Shown here in pieces: positions 1 through 9,655 of a stretch of DNA of 64,000 bases (positions are counted from its first letter, which is position 1; each line of letters opens with the position of its first letter). The stretch is from Megaustenia siamemsis. Its lineage: Eukaryota > Mollusca > Gastropoda > Stylommatophora > Ariophantidae. The stretch lies in contig JAVIAB010000102.1 in the NCBI GenBank assembly GCA_032433765.1, forward strand, positions 11,313,811 through 11,377,810. Reading direction: 5' to 3'. A program made the position numbers and the translations under genes. The notes below the pieces were generated by a model. That model had not been told where the DNA came from. It did no database searches and saw only the letters and a list, made by a program, of their open reading frames with translations.

Positions 1-99
1 ACGTGATTACAAATAGTAATGATAAAACATGTACTTTCCCCCACGTGCACACATCTGATTATCGGACTATTCAAATATTCGTAGAGAAAATTTTCTTAT

Positions 100-441
100 T
101 TTCCCTGAAAATTTTCCCTCACATTCAGCTTTACTGCAGCTTCGCATTTTTATGCATTTCTTTGCCTTAACCCCGTATTCAAATATTCAGCTGTCACACT
201 TATGTGCCTCCATCGTGGTTGAAAACATAAAGTAAAGCACAAAATGCATAATCCTGATAATGAATTTAAAGAGGAATAATAGAACAAAGAAGTATGTGTT
301 AGCACTCGGAAAAATTGACAGACAAACAACAATAGAAAAAACGAAGAACAATATATGGTCCGAAGTGGGATCGAACCCGTACTCAGTGGCACCGCGCCTT
401 GCCACGAGAAGCCGAACGCTTGGCACACTACCACGCAGCCA
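100..441 (-). mobile_element. Probable tRNA-headed SINE ending in the R3 motif
   Basis: Read on the minus strand, 441-356 looks like a tRNA-derived head: an A-box-like segment (GGTAGTGTGCCAAGCG) is followed by a B box (GGTTCGATCCC). About 190 bp of body follow, ending in the R3 motif (GCGAAGCTGCAGTAAAGC) at 123-150. R3 recurs at 15.1, 39.8, 40.6 and 44.0 kb. Joining head, body and tail into one SINE is inference, because no second full copy is present here. Confidence 0.45.
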
Positions 442-647
442 ACTAAAAAATTGGCTATTGCAGTAGTGTCTTCCACGAAAGGCGATCTCAATGACTATAG
501 CATAGGGTAACGATCACAGACCGGAAATAAATTGTATATTTGTACTTTCCTATTAATGCAAGTATCTCCCAGTAGGGCTGAATACTTGTGTTGTAGACAA
601 ACATTTATTGGACGAAACAGCACGAATAGTAGTTCCCAGTGATTATA

Positions 648-740
648 TACTGGGTACAAATAATAATACATAAATATTATTATATGGGGAAAATAGTTCC
701 CCATATAATAATATTTATGTATTATTATTTGTACCCAGTA
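648..740. repeat. Perfect 44-bp inverted repeat, 5-nt loop
   Basis: Bases 648-691 are the exact reverse complement of 697-740, with AATAG between them. The arms begin and end TACTGGGTAC / GTACCCAGTA and are otherwise AT-rich. An additional short CCCAGT lies just outside the left arm near 634. It could be a foldback/MITE-like element, a cruciform-forming site, or an assembly foldback. Confidence 0.95.
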
Positions 741-1190
741 ATGAATTTAAACAAAGTTAAGATTTTGTCCTTTTTGTAGATGTGTGTGTTTCCTTGGCGT
801 TGACTTCTCTGTGGCCAAGTCTTCATGGGTATGTGTCTATTTATAAGGGCCCTGACGCCGAGACCTCGGATGGGAAAGATTCTTCCTCACTCTCTGTATT
901 TTCTACTTGAGTGCTTTTTCGTTGACTGTTGTGTCCACGTTTTTTTCCTGCTTGGATCTTTACGAGTCCGTCGCTGGGTGCCTCGCTGGCTTTCTTCTTG
1001 TTATTGACTTTGGTCTGTTCCTTATCGACTGTCTCTTTTTCTTTGTGACTATGTGCTTGACGCAGTCAGGTTCTATCTGTTTCTCTATTTGTTCTGTAGG
1101 GAGGTCTTGCTTTTTAGTTTCTGTCGCCTTGGCAATAATTTTGTTTGCCTCTCCTGTACCTCCTCGAGACGACTTTCTTGCCTCTGCTTT
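741..1190. other. No recognised feature
   Basis: Pyrimidine-rich sequence with short open frames on both strands that resemble nothing I know. No repeat shared with the rest of the window was seen. Confidence 0.5.
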
Positions 1191-1194
1191 TTCA

Positions 1195-1318
1195 GTGGAC
1201 ATTGAATGACTCAGTGGTCATTGACTGTCTCAGTGGACATTGACTGTCTCAGTGGACATTGACTGTCTCAGTGTACATTGACTGTCTCAGAGGACATTGA
1301 CTGTCCCAGTGGGCATCA
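1195..1318 (+). repeat. 19-bp tandem repeat, about 6 copies
   Basis: The unit CAGTGGACATTGACTGTCT recurs every 19 bp (for example at 1212, 1231 and 1250) with point changes in the outer copies. Confidence 0.9.
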
Positions 1319-1399
1319 CCGGTATAGTGCGTACACTGAGTACGACGACCAGACAGTGTCACCCACGTGTTGACTATCCTTCCACTTCGTGACCGGATC

Positions 1400-1480
1400 T
1401 TCATGTATCGAGGGATTTGAACCCCTCGCGTTGGTTTATATCTAAACATCCAGTCGCAAGTTAAGCGTATTCTAGAAGCT
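1400..1480 (-). other. Possible tRNA-like SINE head
   Basis: The minus strand carries a B-box-like GGTTCAAATCCC with a short CGAGG/CCTCG stem around it, as in a T arm. The expected A box about 40 bp upstream is poor, so this may be a decayed SINE head or chance. Confidence 0.3.
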
Positions 1481-1582
1481 TTTTCATCGTTGTCACCTGT
1501 CTTTTTTTCCGACAAGGTTTTTCAACTAAAACTTTATCAATTATAGAGGAGGGGGGATAGGGTGTTAGCCAATGGATGTCCC

Positions 1583-2231
1583 CCTTCTAGTTTTCTTTCT
1601 CCACGTGCTCTATTTCGATCGATAATTTACGTGAAGATAGCTCTATCTTTCTTCCTTCTAGTTTTCTTACTCCGCGTGCTCTATTTCGATCAATAATTTA
1701 TGTGAAGATAGCTCTATCTTTCTTCCTTCTAGTTTTCTTACTCCGCGTGCTCTATTTCGATCAATAATTTATGTGAAGATAGCTCTATCTTTCTTCCTTC
1801 TAGTTTTCTTTCTCCGCGTGCTCTATTTCGATCAATAATTTATGTGAAGATAGCTCTATCTTTCTTCCTTCTAGTTTTCTTTCTCCGCGTGCTCTATTTC
1901 GATCAATAATTTATGTGAAGATAGCTCTATCCTTCTTCCTTCTAGTTTTCTTTCTCCGCGTGCTCTATTTCGATCAATAATTTAGGTGAAGATAGCTCTA
2001 TCTTTCTTCCTTCTAGTTTTCTTTCTCCACGTGCTCTATTTCGATCGATAATTTACGTGAAGATAGCTCTATCTTTTTTCCTTCTAGTTTTCTTTCTCCA
2101 CGTGCTCTATTTCGATCAATAATTTAGGTGAAGATAGCTCTATCTTTCTTCCTTCTAGTTTTCTTTCTCCACGCGCTCTATTTCGATCGATAATTTACGT
2201 GAAAATAGCTCTATCTTTCTTCTTTCTAGTT
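1583..2231 (+). repeat. 71-bp minisatellite, about 9 copies
   Basis: The unit begins CCTTCTAGTTTTCTTTCTCC and includes GTGCTCTATTTCGAT and GAAGATAGCTCTATC. The period is 71 bp (starts at 1583, 1654 and onward). Copies differ by a few substitutions such as CACGTG/CGCGTG, so the array is fairly young. Confidence 0.95.
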
Positions 2232-3340
2232 TTTGGTAGTAAGTTATGTAAGCCACCGATCTAAGTGTAAAGTATCACTTGAAGGGGCATTCCAAGCGGT
2301 GCAAACTTGTGATGCTGCTCTGTCCGATTCCGGCTGGACCGGACAGAACGCCCATCAGAATGTTGACATTCACTTAGGAAATGTCTGGTCCTGAAATGTT
2401 TAGCACGAGCGTGATATTCCGATGAATTAGGTTGCCTTCAAAATCTCCGTCTAAATCATTTATAGGCCCCTCCATTTTCGTGACTTGATCGTCACCACAA
2501 TAAACACACACAATAAATTAAATCCAACAGAAAGAATATAACCACCTCACAATGTAATAACAAAAGGTTGATAAGCGATCTGATTAGAACACTTTGATCT
2601 TTTAAAAAATATTTTTTTTTAAAATACAATCTTTATTGTATCTTTAAATTCAATGTATTACACTACATGGTAGCGTAAGCGTTGTTATGAAAATTATGAA
2701 ATAACATGATGAAATGAGTGAAGACATCTCTCATATTCCATTCGCAACATTTAAAAGAAGAAAGAACATTTATTATTGATCTCTTTCGTTCATATATCTT
2801 CATTCTCAAGAGTATAACTTGCTCATTTTAGGATGGACATTGTTCTTTGATGGGAAAAAGATCTCTCACATTCCACCCGCGACGTTTTTTTAATTATTGT
2901 AAATGTTATTGTTTATCTATTTCGTTCACATACGTTCATTCTCAACAGTAAACTTGTTTATTTTAGGATGGGCATTGTTCTTTGATTACAAATTTGTAGG
3001 AATAGATGGGAATTAAAATTCTTACATTCGTATTAGGCCTCATTCCTGAATGTCCATATTATATGTCTGTATTCTGAGAGTAGTAACTTGTGTTGTTGTT
3101 TCTGGCAGTGTGTTGAGCATAATAAATCTGTATGTGTCGACTTTTTGTGTGGTGTGAGAATTTAATGTTTGTTGCAGTGCCCTTCATGCTGGTATGATTG
3201 TACTGCACTTAAAAGAAAATGTATTCTTCTGTTTCTTGAATGTTTTAAAAATTAAAAATGTATTTTTTTCATTGAAAGGGAGACAACTCCTGTTAGATTA
3301 ATAGTTACACTTCTTTAAATATTTAAAAAAATAAACACGC
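2232..3340. other. No recognised feature (AT-rich)
   Basis: About 1.1 kb without a supportable gene. A loose duplication occurs: sequence containing TTTTAGGATGG-CATTGTTCTTTGAT appears near 2830 and again near 2962 with similar flanks. I see no coding signature. Confidence 0.5.
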
Positions 3341-3344
3341 AGCA

Positions 3345-4925
3345 CGAAACTTGTCAATCAAAGTCATAGCCTCATAGCAGTGGGAGACTTGTGAGTCTGG
3401 ACATTTCAACACAACATGTTGAATTACTTCTTCAGTATATTTGCCATCATTACGGAAGACATGTTCGAACAAAAATATCATGTTTTAATTGAATAACATC
3501 ATTCCAATTTAGCAATGAAACCGTGAATATAATAACGGCTTGCTGTTCTGTGCTTGCGACAAGAATGTGGACACAGAATGTGATGTAAAATTTCATAAAT
3601 CTAGGGATATGAATCAATGACCAATCTAGGGCTATGAATATTGATTTGAGCAAGTCGTCTGGTATATATCCGCTGTTGTAGATATCATTCAATATTTTTG
3701 TTATTATTTCTATTCCAAAATCACCCATGGCTTCAATCTCTTCTTTAGTTATATTATCTGGTCCAGGAGCTTTGCCTGCTTTCATATTGCGCAAGGTGTC
3801 TTCCACTTCTTCTCTGAGTATTTCTGGTCCTTCTCCATTATCCTTAATATTTACTTCTGTTCGTTCATCATTATAAAGATCTTTAATGTATTCTGTCCAT
3901 TGTTCCCGTATGTTTTCTTGATCAATCAACAGTTCTCCTTCCTTTGATCTTAGACATTAATTTTTTATTGCGTTTTTCTTCCTATTAATTCCTCAATTTG
4001 TTTGTATATAGCTTTAGCATCTCCTTTTTGTTGCATTTCAATCTCTTTGCATCTCTCTTTTAGCCATGCTTCTTTTGCTTCATTGCATTTTACTACAATT
4101 TCTTTATTTAATCTCTTATACTCATCTTTGTTTTCTTTATTTCTTCATCTTGTATCCATTAGCTGCAAAATGTCATCTGTCATCCATTTATTTCTTGAAT
4201 TTGTCCTCACTGGTGGTATGAACTCTTTTGATGTTTGCTGCATTGATTCTTTTCGTATTCCCCACTGTTCATCGATGCTTTGTATATTCTCTATTGCATT
4301 GTACCGGTTCTGAATTGTGATTTTATATTTGTCTTGCAGCTTCTTGTCTGATTTTAGTAAATCTAAATTTAACTTGATGTTAACTGAGGCTCGTTTTGTT
4401 GTTTTTAATTTGACTCTAAGCTTTCCCACAACTGGTACATGATCACTATTGCAATCTGCCCCTGGTCTAGTTTTCACACACCAGACTGTTTCTAAATCTA
4501 TTGCTTATCATTATATAATCAATTTGATTACGTGCGTTGTCCCCTGGGCTTTTCCATGTCCACAGACGTCTTGGATGTTGCTTAAACCAGGTGTTTCTTA
4601 TCATCGTGTTGTGTGTTCTTGCCCAGTCAATAAGTTTCTCACCTCTTTCATTCCTCTCGCCTAAGCCATAATGACCAACTACTTCCTCAACTCTTTCCTT
4701 TCCTACTTTTGCGTTAAAATCAAATCCCCTAGAACTATGGTGTTTTCATGTGGTTTGCATTTATGAAGTGCCTCATTTAACTCGTTGTAAAATTTATCAA
4801 TTGTTTCCTCTGGACTGTCCGCTGTTGGTGCATAAACTTGTATAAGATTTATGTCTATTGGCTTTCCATTCAATTTCACTATAAGGACTCTGTCAGATAT
4901 CGGATATTTCCCTTAGACTTTTACT
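3345..4925 (-). mobile_element. RTE/CFDP2-like LINE remnant: endonuclease plus start of RT
   Basis: On the minus strand an APE-type endonuclease region is readable from about 4925 down. It includes IQVYAPTADS, VLGDFNAKVG, RRLWTWKSPGD and NQIDYI, then RPGADCNSDHVPV at about 4470, the order seen in RTE/BovB-type ORF2 proteins. A linker follows, then the start of the RT domain at 3929-3630 (GKAPGPDNITKEEI). The frame then loses RT similarity. A Cys/His-like stretch (EHV..LKCP) at 3465-3345 may be a separate RNH scrap. Frameshifts and stops break it everywhere, so it is a dead copy. Confidence 0.8.
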
Positions 4926-4929
4926 CTCC

Positions 4930-5310
4930 CGAGCTTGCCTGCAAGGCAGCAGGGCAGCCACAGGTTGTACTGTTTACTTACCTACATACCACTCTGTTTA
5001 AAAATATATCTTTACGACACACATTATCATTGCTGGTGTATGTCGGGGAGGGGGGGGGGGGGGCTCACGATAGAACCAGAGGGATAAAGGCCGCTTGGTC
5101 AAAGCAGTCGCCACGACGTGTGAGACTCGAGATTTGTATTTCACCCCCGATAGTAAAAAATCATTCTTGTCTACCGCGTGTTTCCAACAACCTTAGGCCG
5201 GCTTTTCAGCCAGCGAATCTGGTTTTAGCCGCACGGCTCTCTGTTATAAAAAAGATACTTAAAATATACTTAACAACCTACATACCTCTCTGCCTGTTTA
5301 CCAGATTACC
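4930..5310. other. No recognised feature; G run at 5050-5063
   Basis: Unique-looking sequence containing a run of about 14 G residues. No gene or shared repeat recognised. Confidence 0.5.
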
Positions 5311-5314
5311 AGAA

Positions 5315-5670
5315 AACTGAAGCCTTTGAAATGTGGATTTGTAGAAGAATAGGTAGAACTGGATGGAAAGAAAAGAAAACAAACGATGCAGTTTTAAAAT
5401 ACTAAAAATTAAAATAGAACTACTAAATACAATTAGGACAAGAAAAATGAAATTTTTGTGACAAGATAAAAGATACAACAGCCTAATAAAAGTAATATTG
5501 GAAGGGAAAATACAAGGTAAAAGAGGCAGACCAAGACCAACATGGACGAGTAACATCAAAAGATGGACAAGTCAGCCTACGACAATTTGCACCATCAAAG
5601 CAAGAGATAAAGTGGAATGGCGCTCCATGGTAGCCAACCTTCGATGCTGAGACGGCACTCGATGATGTTA
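5315..5670 (+). mobile_element. LINE-E 3' end (ORF2 C-terminus), degenerate
   Basis: The plus strand reads as the C-terminal tail of a non-LTR RT: LLNTIRTRKMKFL, EGKIQGKRGRPRPTWTSNI, then EWRSMVANLRC near the end. The copy at 33908-34590 on the minus strand carries the same peptides. Several stops and a short 3' tail indicate a dead 5'-truncated insertion. Confidence 0.8.
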
Positions 5671-5907
5671 ACCATATTACCTATCTGCCCTCCTCCTTCC
5701 CAATCTGATTGTCTTTCTACCTACCAACGGCCATGATGTCATTTTACCAATTAATCATCTACCTACATTTTTACCTTCTTATCTACCTAATTACTAACCT
5801 TAACCACCTACTTACATACCTATCCACTTATTTACCTAATCACTATGTATATCTCTGTTTCTTTCTTGTTATAATCATCATCACTGGACACCGTTAGAAA
5901 TTAGGTT

Positions 5908-6372
5908 ACATACTAAAATAAAAATGTTCAACTCCAATGTTAAGTCAGTCCTATTATATGGCCGTGAAACATGGAGAACAACAAAATTGACAATCATAAA
6001 GATACAGACTTCAATTAATGGATGCTTACGCAGAATAAAAGGATGGGAATGGCAGGACAAAATCACTAACATAGAATTATGGAAATGTACCAGTGGATAA
6101 AAGAGATACAGCGAAGACGATGGCGCTGGATAGGACACACACTGCAGAATCCAACTGAGAGTATTACACAACAGGCCCTTTTTGGAATCCCCAGGGGAAA
6201 ACGCAAAGAGGAAGACCAAGAATTTCTTGGAGAAGACAGACAGAACCAGAGATGAAGATGATGGGGACGACATGGAATGATCTTAAAAGAATGGCAAGAA
6301 ACAGAACTATTTGGAAAGTGTTTGTTGGAAACCTATGCTCCACAGGGAGCTGAAAGGTAGAAGAAGAGAAGA
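5908..6372 (+). mobile_element. LINE-A 3' end, 5'-truncated
   Basis: Matches the C-terminal part of LINE-A at 54640-55083: FNSNVKSVLLYG, INGCLRRIKGW, RRRWRWIGHTL, FWNP..GKR then the terminal CSTGS stop, followed by a GAAGAAGA tail. Internal stops and a deletion at the KCTS..VDK segment show it is inactive. Confidence 0.85.
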
Positions 6373-6374
6373 CT

Positions 6375-6735
6375 GCACACCGGGCCAACCCATATGTGTT
6401 CCGATATCCCCCTCAAGAAAATCCGAGGAGAATCCAGGCCCACGTGCACGAACTCCGTAGCACGGCCTGGGATCTGCGACGTGGGAAGGTTCATTCTGGC
6501 AATTATGCACGGGCAGCGGCCATATTTATGGCCTACTCTTTTCCATTTTAACTGTGCATGGTTCTTTATTCGTGCGCAAGTGCGCACGGGTTCTCCTATT
6601 TATTGTCGCCATGCGAGGACTAGATATCAGATATCATTACCAAAGAAATCTGGGAATGGTAAAGTAATGAAAAAAATAAGGATTAATGTTTTCCTATATT
6701 TGTTTTAGTCCCCACCACCTCTGGTGGTGTTTGAA
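6375..6735. other. No recognised feature
   Basis: Moderately GC-rich stretch between a LINE-A tail and SINE-B. No family match elsewhere in the window was seen. Confidence 0.45.
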
Positions 6736-6737
6736 CC

Positions 6738-7060
6738 CGATTCGGGGAACTGGTTGGTCTCGAGGTAAGACGCCCGGGCTCGAGATAGAGAGGTTGTGGG
6801 TTCAAATCCCGGTTACACCCGTTGGGATTTTTATTTATGATTTCTCTCTGCGACAACCACACCTGGTCTCGGCAGCGAGGACCGGTTTGAAACGAGAATT
6901 ACTCATCGACGGAAAAAATATGAGTACCTCCGAAGTCTGAGTTATCTGCCTGTGCTGCGATGGCCCGGTACATGGTGCACACGGCTGCCAGGGGAAAATG
7001 GATTAACATGCAAAACTCAGTTCCTAGTCTCCAGGAACTTCGTCAGAGGTAAAAGCTGGC
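6738..7060 (+). mobile_element. SINE-B, tRNA-headed
   Basis: The head carries TTGGTCTCGAGGTAAGACGC as an A-box region and GGGTTCAAATCCC as a B box, about 55 bp apart. The body contains CACACCTGGTCTCGGCAGCG and ends in a block also found at 21835-22143 (minus strand); the head and early body recur at 63188-63330. Shared boundaries in three places support a dispersed element. Confidence 0.8.
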
Positions 7061-7261
7061 GAACAAATAAAAAAAAACCCATATTTCTTCCTGTCATGAG
7101 GCCGACATCTTCCTTCTCGATTACCCAGTCCAGACATACATTTTTCCCTAAATTCTTTCATTTAAATACGTCTGTCTGGGTGTAAGATTATTATTATTAA
7201 ATTAATTGGATTAAATTATTGGAAAAATGTTAATTAAAGATTAAATTAATTAATTAATAAT

Positions 7262-7655
7262 TCTGGAATAAATATGTCTTTCTTCATATCCATGGACATG
7301 CTTGAGTACAGGGAAATGAAAGAGCGGACAGGTTGGCTAGCTGCACTGTTGTTTCAGACGGTCAATCAATGGATTGGGCGGACTTCATCAGTGCCCTCCT
7401 AGGAGATGTGGGAAAGGCACAGGACTTCAACAACAATAAGTCCATGTCACTTCTTCGGATGAAAGAAATGAGAGTTAAGATGGGCACAGCCAGAAATGAG
7501 AAACTTAGTGGGCGTGTAAGAAGGCTTATCAACCAAGACAAAACTGGAATCGTCAGTCGCTGGACACTGCGGGACTTGCTGAGGAAGGGATCTGAGCACC
7601 TATGGACATATTCGGAGTGCAATGATGATGACCCGGAAATAACTCAATAAAGTCT
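7262..7655 (+). pseudogene. RNH: C-terminal RNase H fragment with a stop codon
   Basis: The frame reads HGHA-stop-VQGNERADRLAS and runs on for about 100 codons to EITQ-stop. HGHAGxxGNERAD is the C-terminal motif of the RNase H fold, including a catalytic-region Asp, as in RNase H domains attached to non-LTR elements or host-like RNase H1 copies. The Gly after HGHA is replaced by TGA at 7303-7305, so the copy is broken. A fragment of the same sequence (SRWTLxxLLRRGSE) is present at 26935-26999. N-terminal RNase H sequence is absent. Confidence 0.7.
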
Positions 7656-7749
7656 GTCTCCGTCATTCTATCTTTGTTGATCTCGGTTTAACTTGTGCCC
7701 GATTATTGTGCCCGATTATTTAAAATATCACTCTCTGTTTATTACAATA

Positions 7750-8078
7750 ATCCGGCTTGTTGCAGGAGCTACTGAGTTAAGTGCTCTGTGCACACCTTGA
7801 GTTGTGTGTTTCATCCGTTTTGATCATGTTTCGATATTCCAATTGTTTACGATGAATGATGATATCGTATGACAGAGAACAGTTGGCTGTGTTCACTTTC
7901 TGTGAGGTTTCGCTATATGTCTTTTGGCGTGAGCTGAGACTGCTATGATGATGACTACAGCTACCTTTCTTTGTTTGGGAGATGAGATAGTAATTCGGAT
8001 GATTCCACTGGCACGGGCGGTTGAGCAATTATGAATTTAAATTCATTTGCAGTGATACCGGGGCCTTCCATAACCAAA
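7750..8078 (-). repeat. R2 dispersed repeat, copy 1
   Basis: Reverse complement of the sequences at 24700-25145 and 27415-27835. Diagnostic segments are GGTTATGGAAGGCC, TTGCTCAACCGCCCGTGCC and GTGTGCACAGAGCAC. No head or tail typical of a SINE or LINE was recognised. Confidence 0.8.
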
Positions 8079-8317
8079 GAACCAAATGTATATTACATTA
8101 TCATGTGAATGAATGATATCACATTAGAGTCTATCATAATTTTCTCCAGAGAACGAATGCAGTAAATCGATGTCGATCTTTGACCGAGAGAGCAGAGGCC
8201 GAGACTATAACCGCATCTCCAAACTAGCGACCTGATACGATGTTGAGTATGACGTGTATAGTACTGGATTATCCGTTTACTTACGTGAAATTATTTTGGT
8301 TTCAACAAAAAAAAAAG

Positions 8318-8376
8318 TGCAGCCACGTCACGCCAAGTAGCGTATTGGGAATATGGTGTTAATTACCATGATTAAA
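8318..8376 (-). mobile_element. SINE-A 3'-end fragment
   Basis: Contains CACGTCACGCCAAGTAGCGT and GGGAATATGGTGTTA, the reverse complement of the SINE-A 3' end. Only about 60 bp remain. Confidence 0.7.
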
Positions 8377-8383
8377 TAGGGCT

Positions 8384-8509
8384 TCAGAGGGAAGGCAACC
8401 CTGTACTCAAAAATGCGTGCTGAAGTCGGATGTGTTGACCAGAAATGCGTAAATTTCACAGATATACTGCAAATAACTAGCAGATAGCAAGAGAACTAGT
8501 AGAGTAAAG
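8384..8509 (-). repeat. R1 fragment, arm of an inverted repeat
   Basis: Contains GAAGTCGGATGTGTTGACC, the reverse complement of the R1 core. It is almost identical (one mismatch seen) to the reverse complement of 9411-9537. Confidence 0.8.
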
Positions 8510-8757
8510 TAAAGTACCCCCGTCGTGCCAAATGGCGTATAGGGAATATGGTGTTAGTGATAATAAATTGTACAGACCTTCGGCACATGATTTTTTGGGT
8601 AATGTGGTCGGTATTACGCCCGTGCCGCTTTACTTTCCAGAGAAATTCCAGTACCCATTTAAGGCTGGGTGAACCCGGAAGCCGTCGACCATGATCGAAC
8701 TCGATCTCTAGTTCTCTGTAGTCCAGTTTACCAACCACTGAGCTATCGTGGCTCCCA
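8510..8757 (-). mobile_element. SINE-A
   Basis: On the minus strand a tRNA-like head (GATAGCTCAGTGGTTGG; B box GTTCGATC) is followed by the conserved body (CGGGTTCACCCAGCC, CGGGCGTAATACCGACC) and the end (CTATACGCCATTTGGC). Confidence 0.92.
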
Positions 8758-9163
8758 AATTCTTTCGGTATTCTCTCGTATTTGATGCTTGCCTGATTGC
8801 TTGCATCACCCGATGACTAAAGGGATAGTTAAACGTCTTCGTCATCCGCCCTTAAAAGTGGACTAAGTTTCGTTATGTTGTGGTTTGCAGAAGTATAAGT
8901 AGTAGCCACCGTCAGTCTTAGCTGTCTATAGATTTTGTAGCGCCCCTAGGAAATGTTATTTTTTTTTCTTTTCTTTCGATGTATAGTCTCTCTTTCTATG
9001 AATCTGTCTATTTCATGTTTGATTTGGAGCTTCAGAGTGTGTTTCCAAAGTCTGCGGGATGCAGTTTCTTGCCCAGGCTGCTGGGTTTATGTTGAGAGTC
9101 ATCATGTCACGTTTGCACACGTATATAAATAGGAGTATTGGGCGCTCCCTAGTTCCCTTAGGG
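8758..9163. other. Spacer with a small R1 fragment
   Basis: Bases 8805-8895 match the 5' part of R1 (CCCGATGACTAAAG, CATCCGCCCTTAAAA, GTTGTGGTTTGCAG). The rest is unrecognised. This is the spacer of the inverted arrangement formed by the SINE-A/R1 units on either side. Confidence 0.6.
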
Positions 9164-9420
9164 AGCCGCGATAGCTCAGTGGTTAGTGAACTGGACTACA
9201 AAGGACAAGAGGTAGGGTTCGATCCCAATCGACGGCTCCAGCTCACCCAGTCTTTAATGAGTACCGGATTTTTTTCTGGGAAAGTAAAGCGGCACGGGCG
9301 TAATACCGACCATATTCCCCCAAAAATCATGTGCCGAAGGTCTGTACAATTTATTATCACTAACACCATATTCCCTATACGCCATTTGGCACGACGGGGG
9401 TACTTTACTTTACTCTACTA
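9164..9420 (+). mobile_element. SINE-A
   Basis: Full-length copy: head GGGAGCCGCGATAGCTCAG, B box GGTTCGATCCC, acceptor-like ACGGCTCC, conserved body, and a (TTTAC)n-like end. Its 3' half is nearly identical to the inverted copy at 8510-8757. Confidence 0.93.
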
Positions 9421-9655
9421 GTTCTCTTGCTATCTGCTAGTTATTTGCGGTATATCTGTGAAATTTACGCATTTCTGGTCAACACATCCGACTTCAGCAC
9501 GCATTTTTGAGTACAGGGTTGCCTTCCCTCTGACGCCCTACTCATTTGAACATATTAAACTGGTAATTCTGTTTCTAGGGGCACCGCGAAGAGGAGGAGT
9601 AGAATCTGGATAATTTTTAAAATTCGTCGGTCCTGGCGCAAGCAGCTGTCGCTTC
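9421..9655 (+). repeat. R1 fragment, 3' part
   Basis: Matches R1 at 42005-42395: CAACACATCCGACTTCAGCA, GAGTACAGGG, GGGGCACCGCGAAGAGG and CCTGGCGCAAGC. The SINE-A copy abuts it directly. Confidence 0.75.

Noticed and set aside
3450..3929. A stand-alone host gene of 159 codons
   Set aside because: Its first part is the start of a LINE RT domain and the rest is read-through of decayed sequence.
9164..9245. A functional tRNA gene at the SINE-A head
   Set aside because: It is always attached to the SINE-A body, repeated many times, and lacks a regular anticodon arm.
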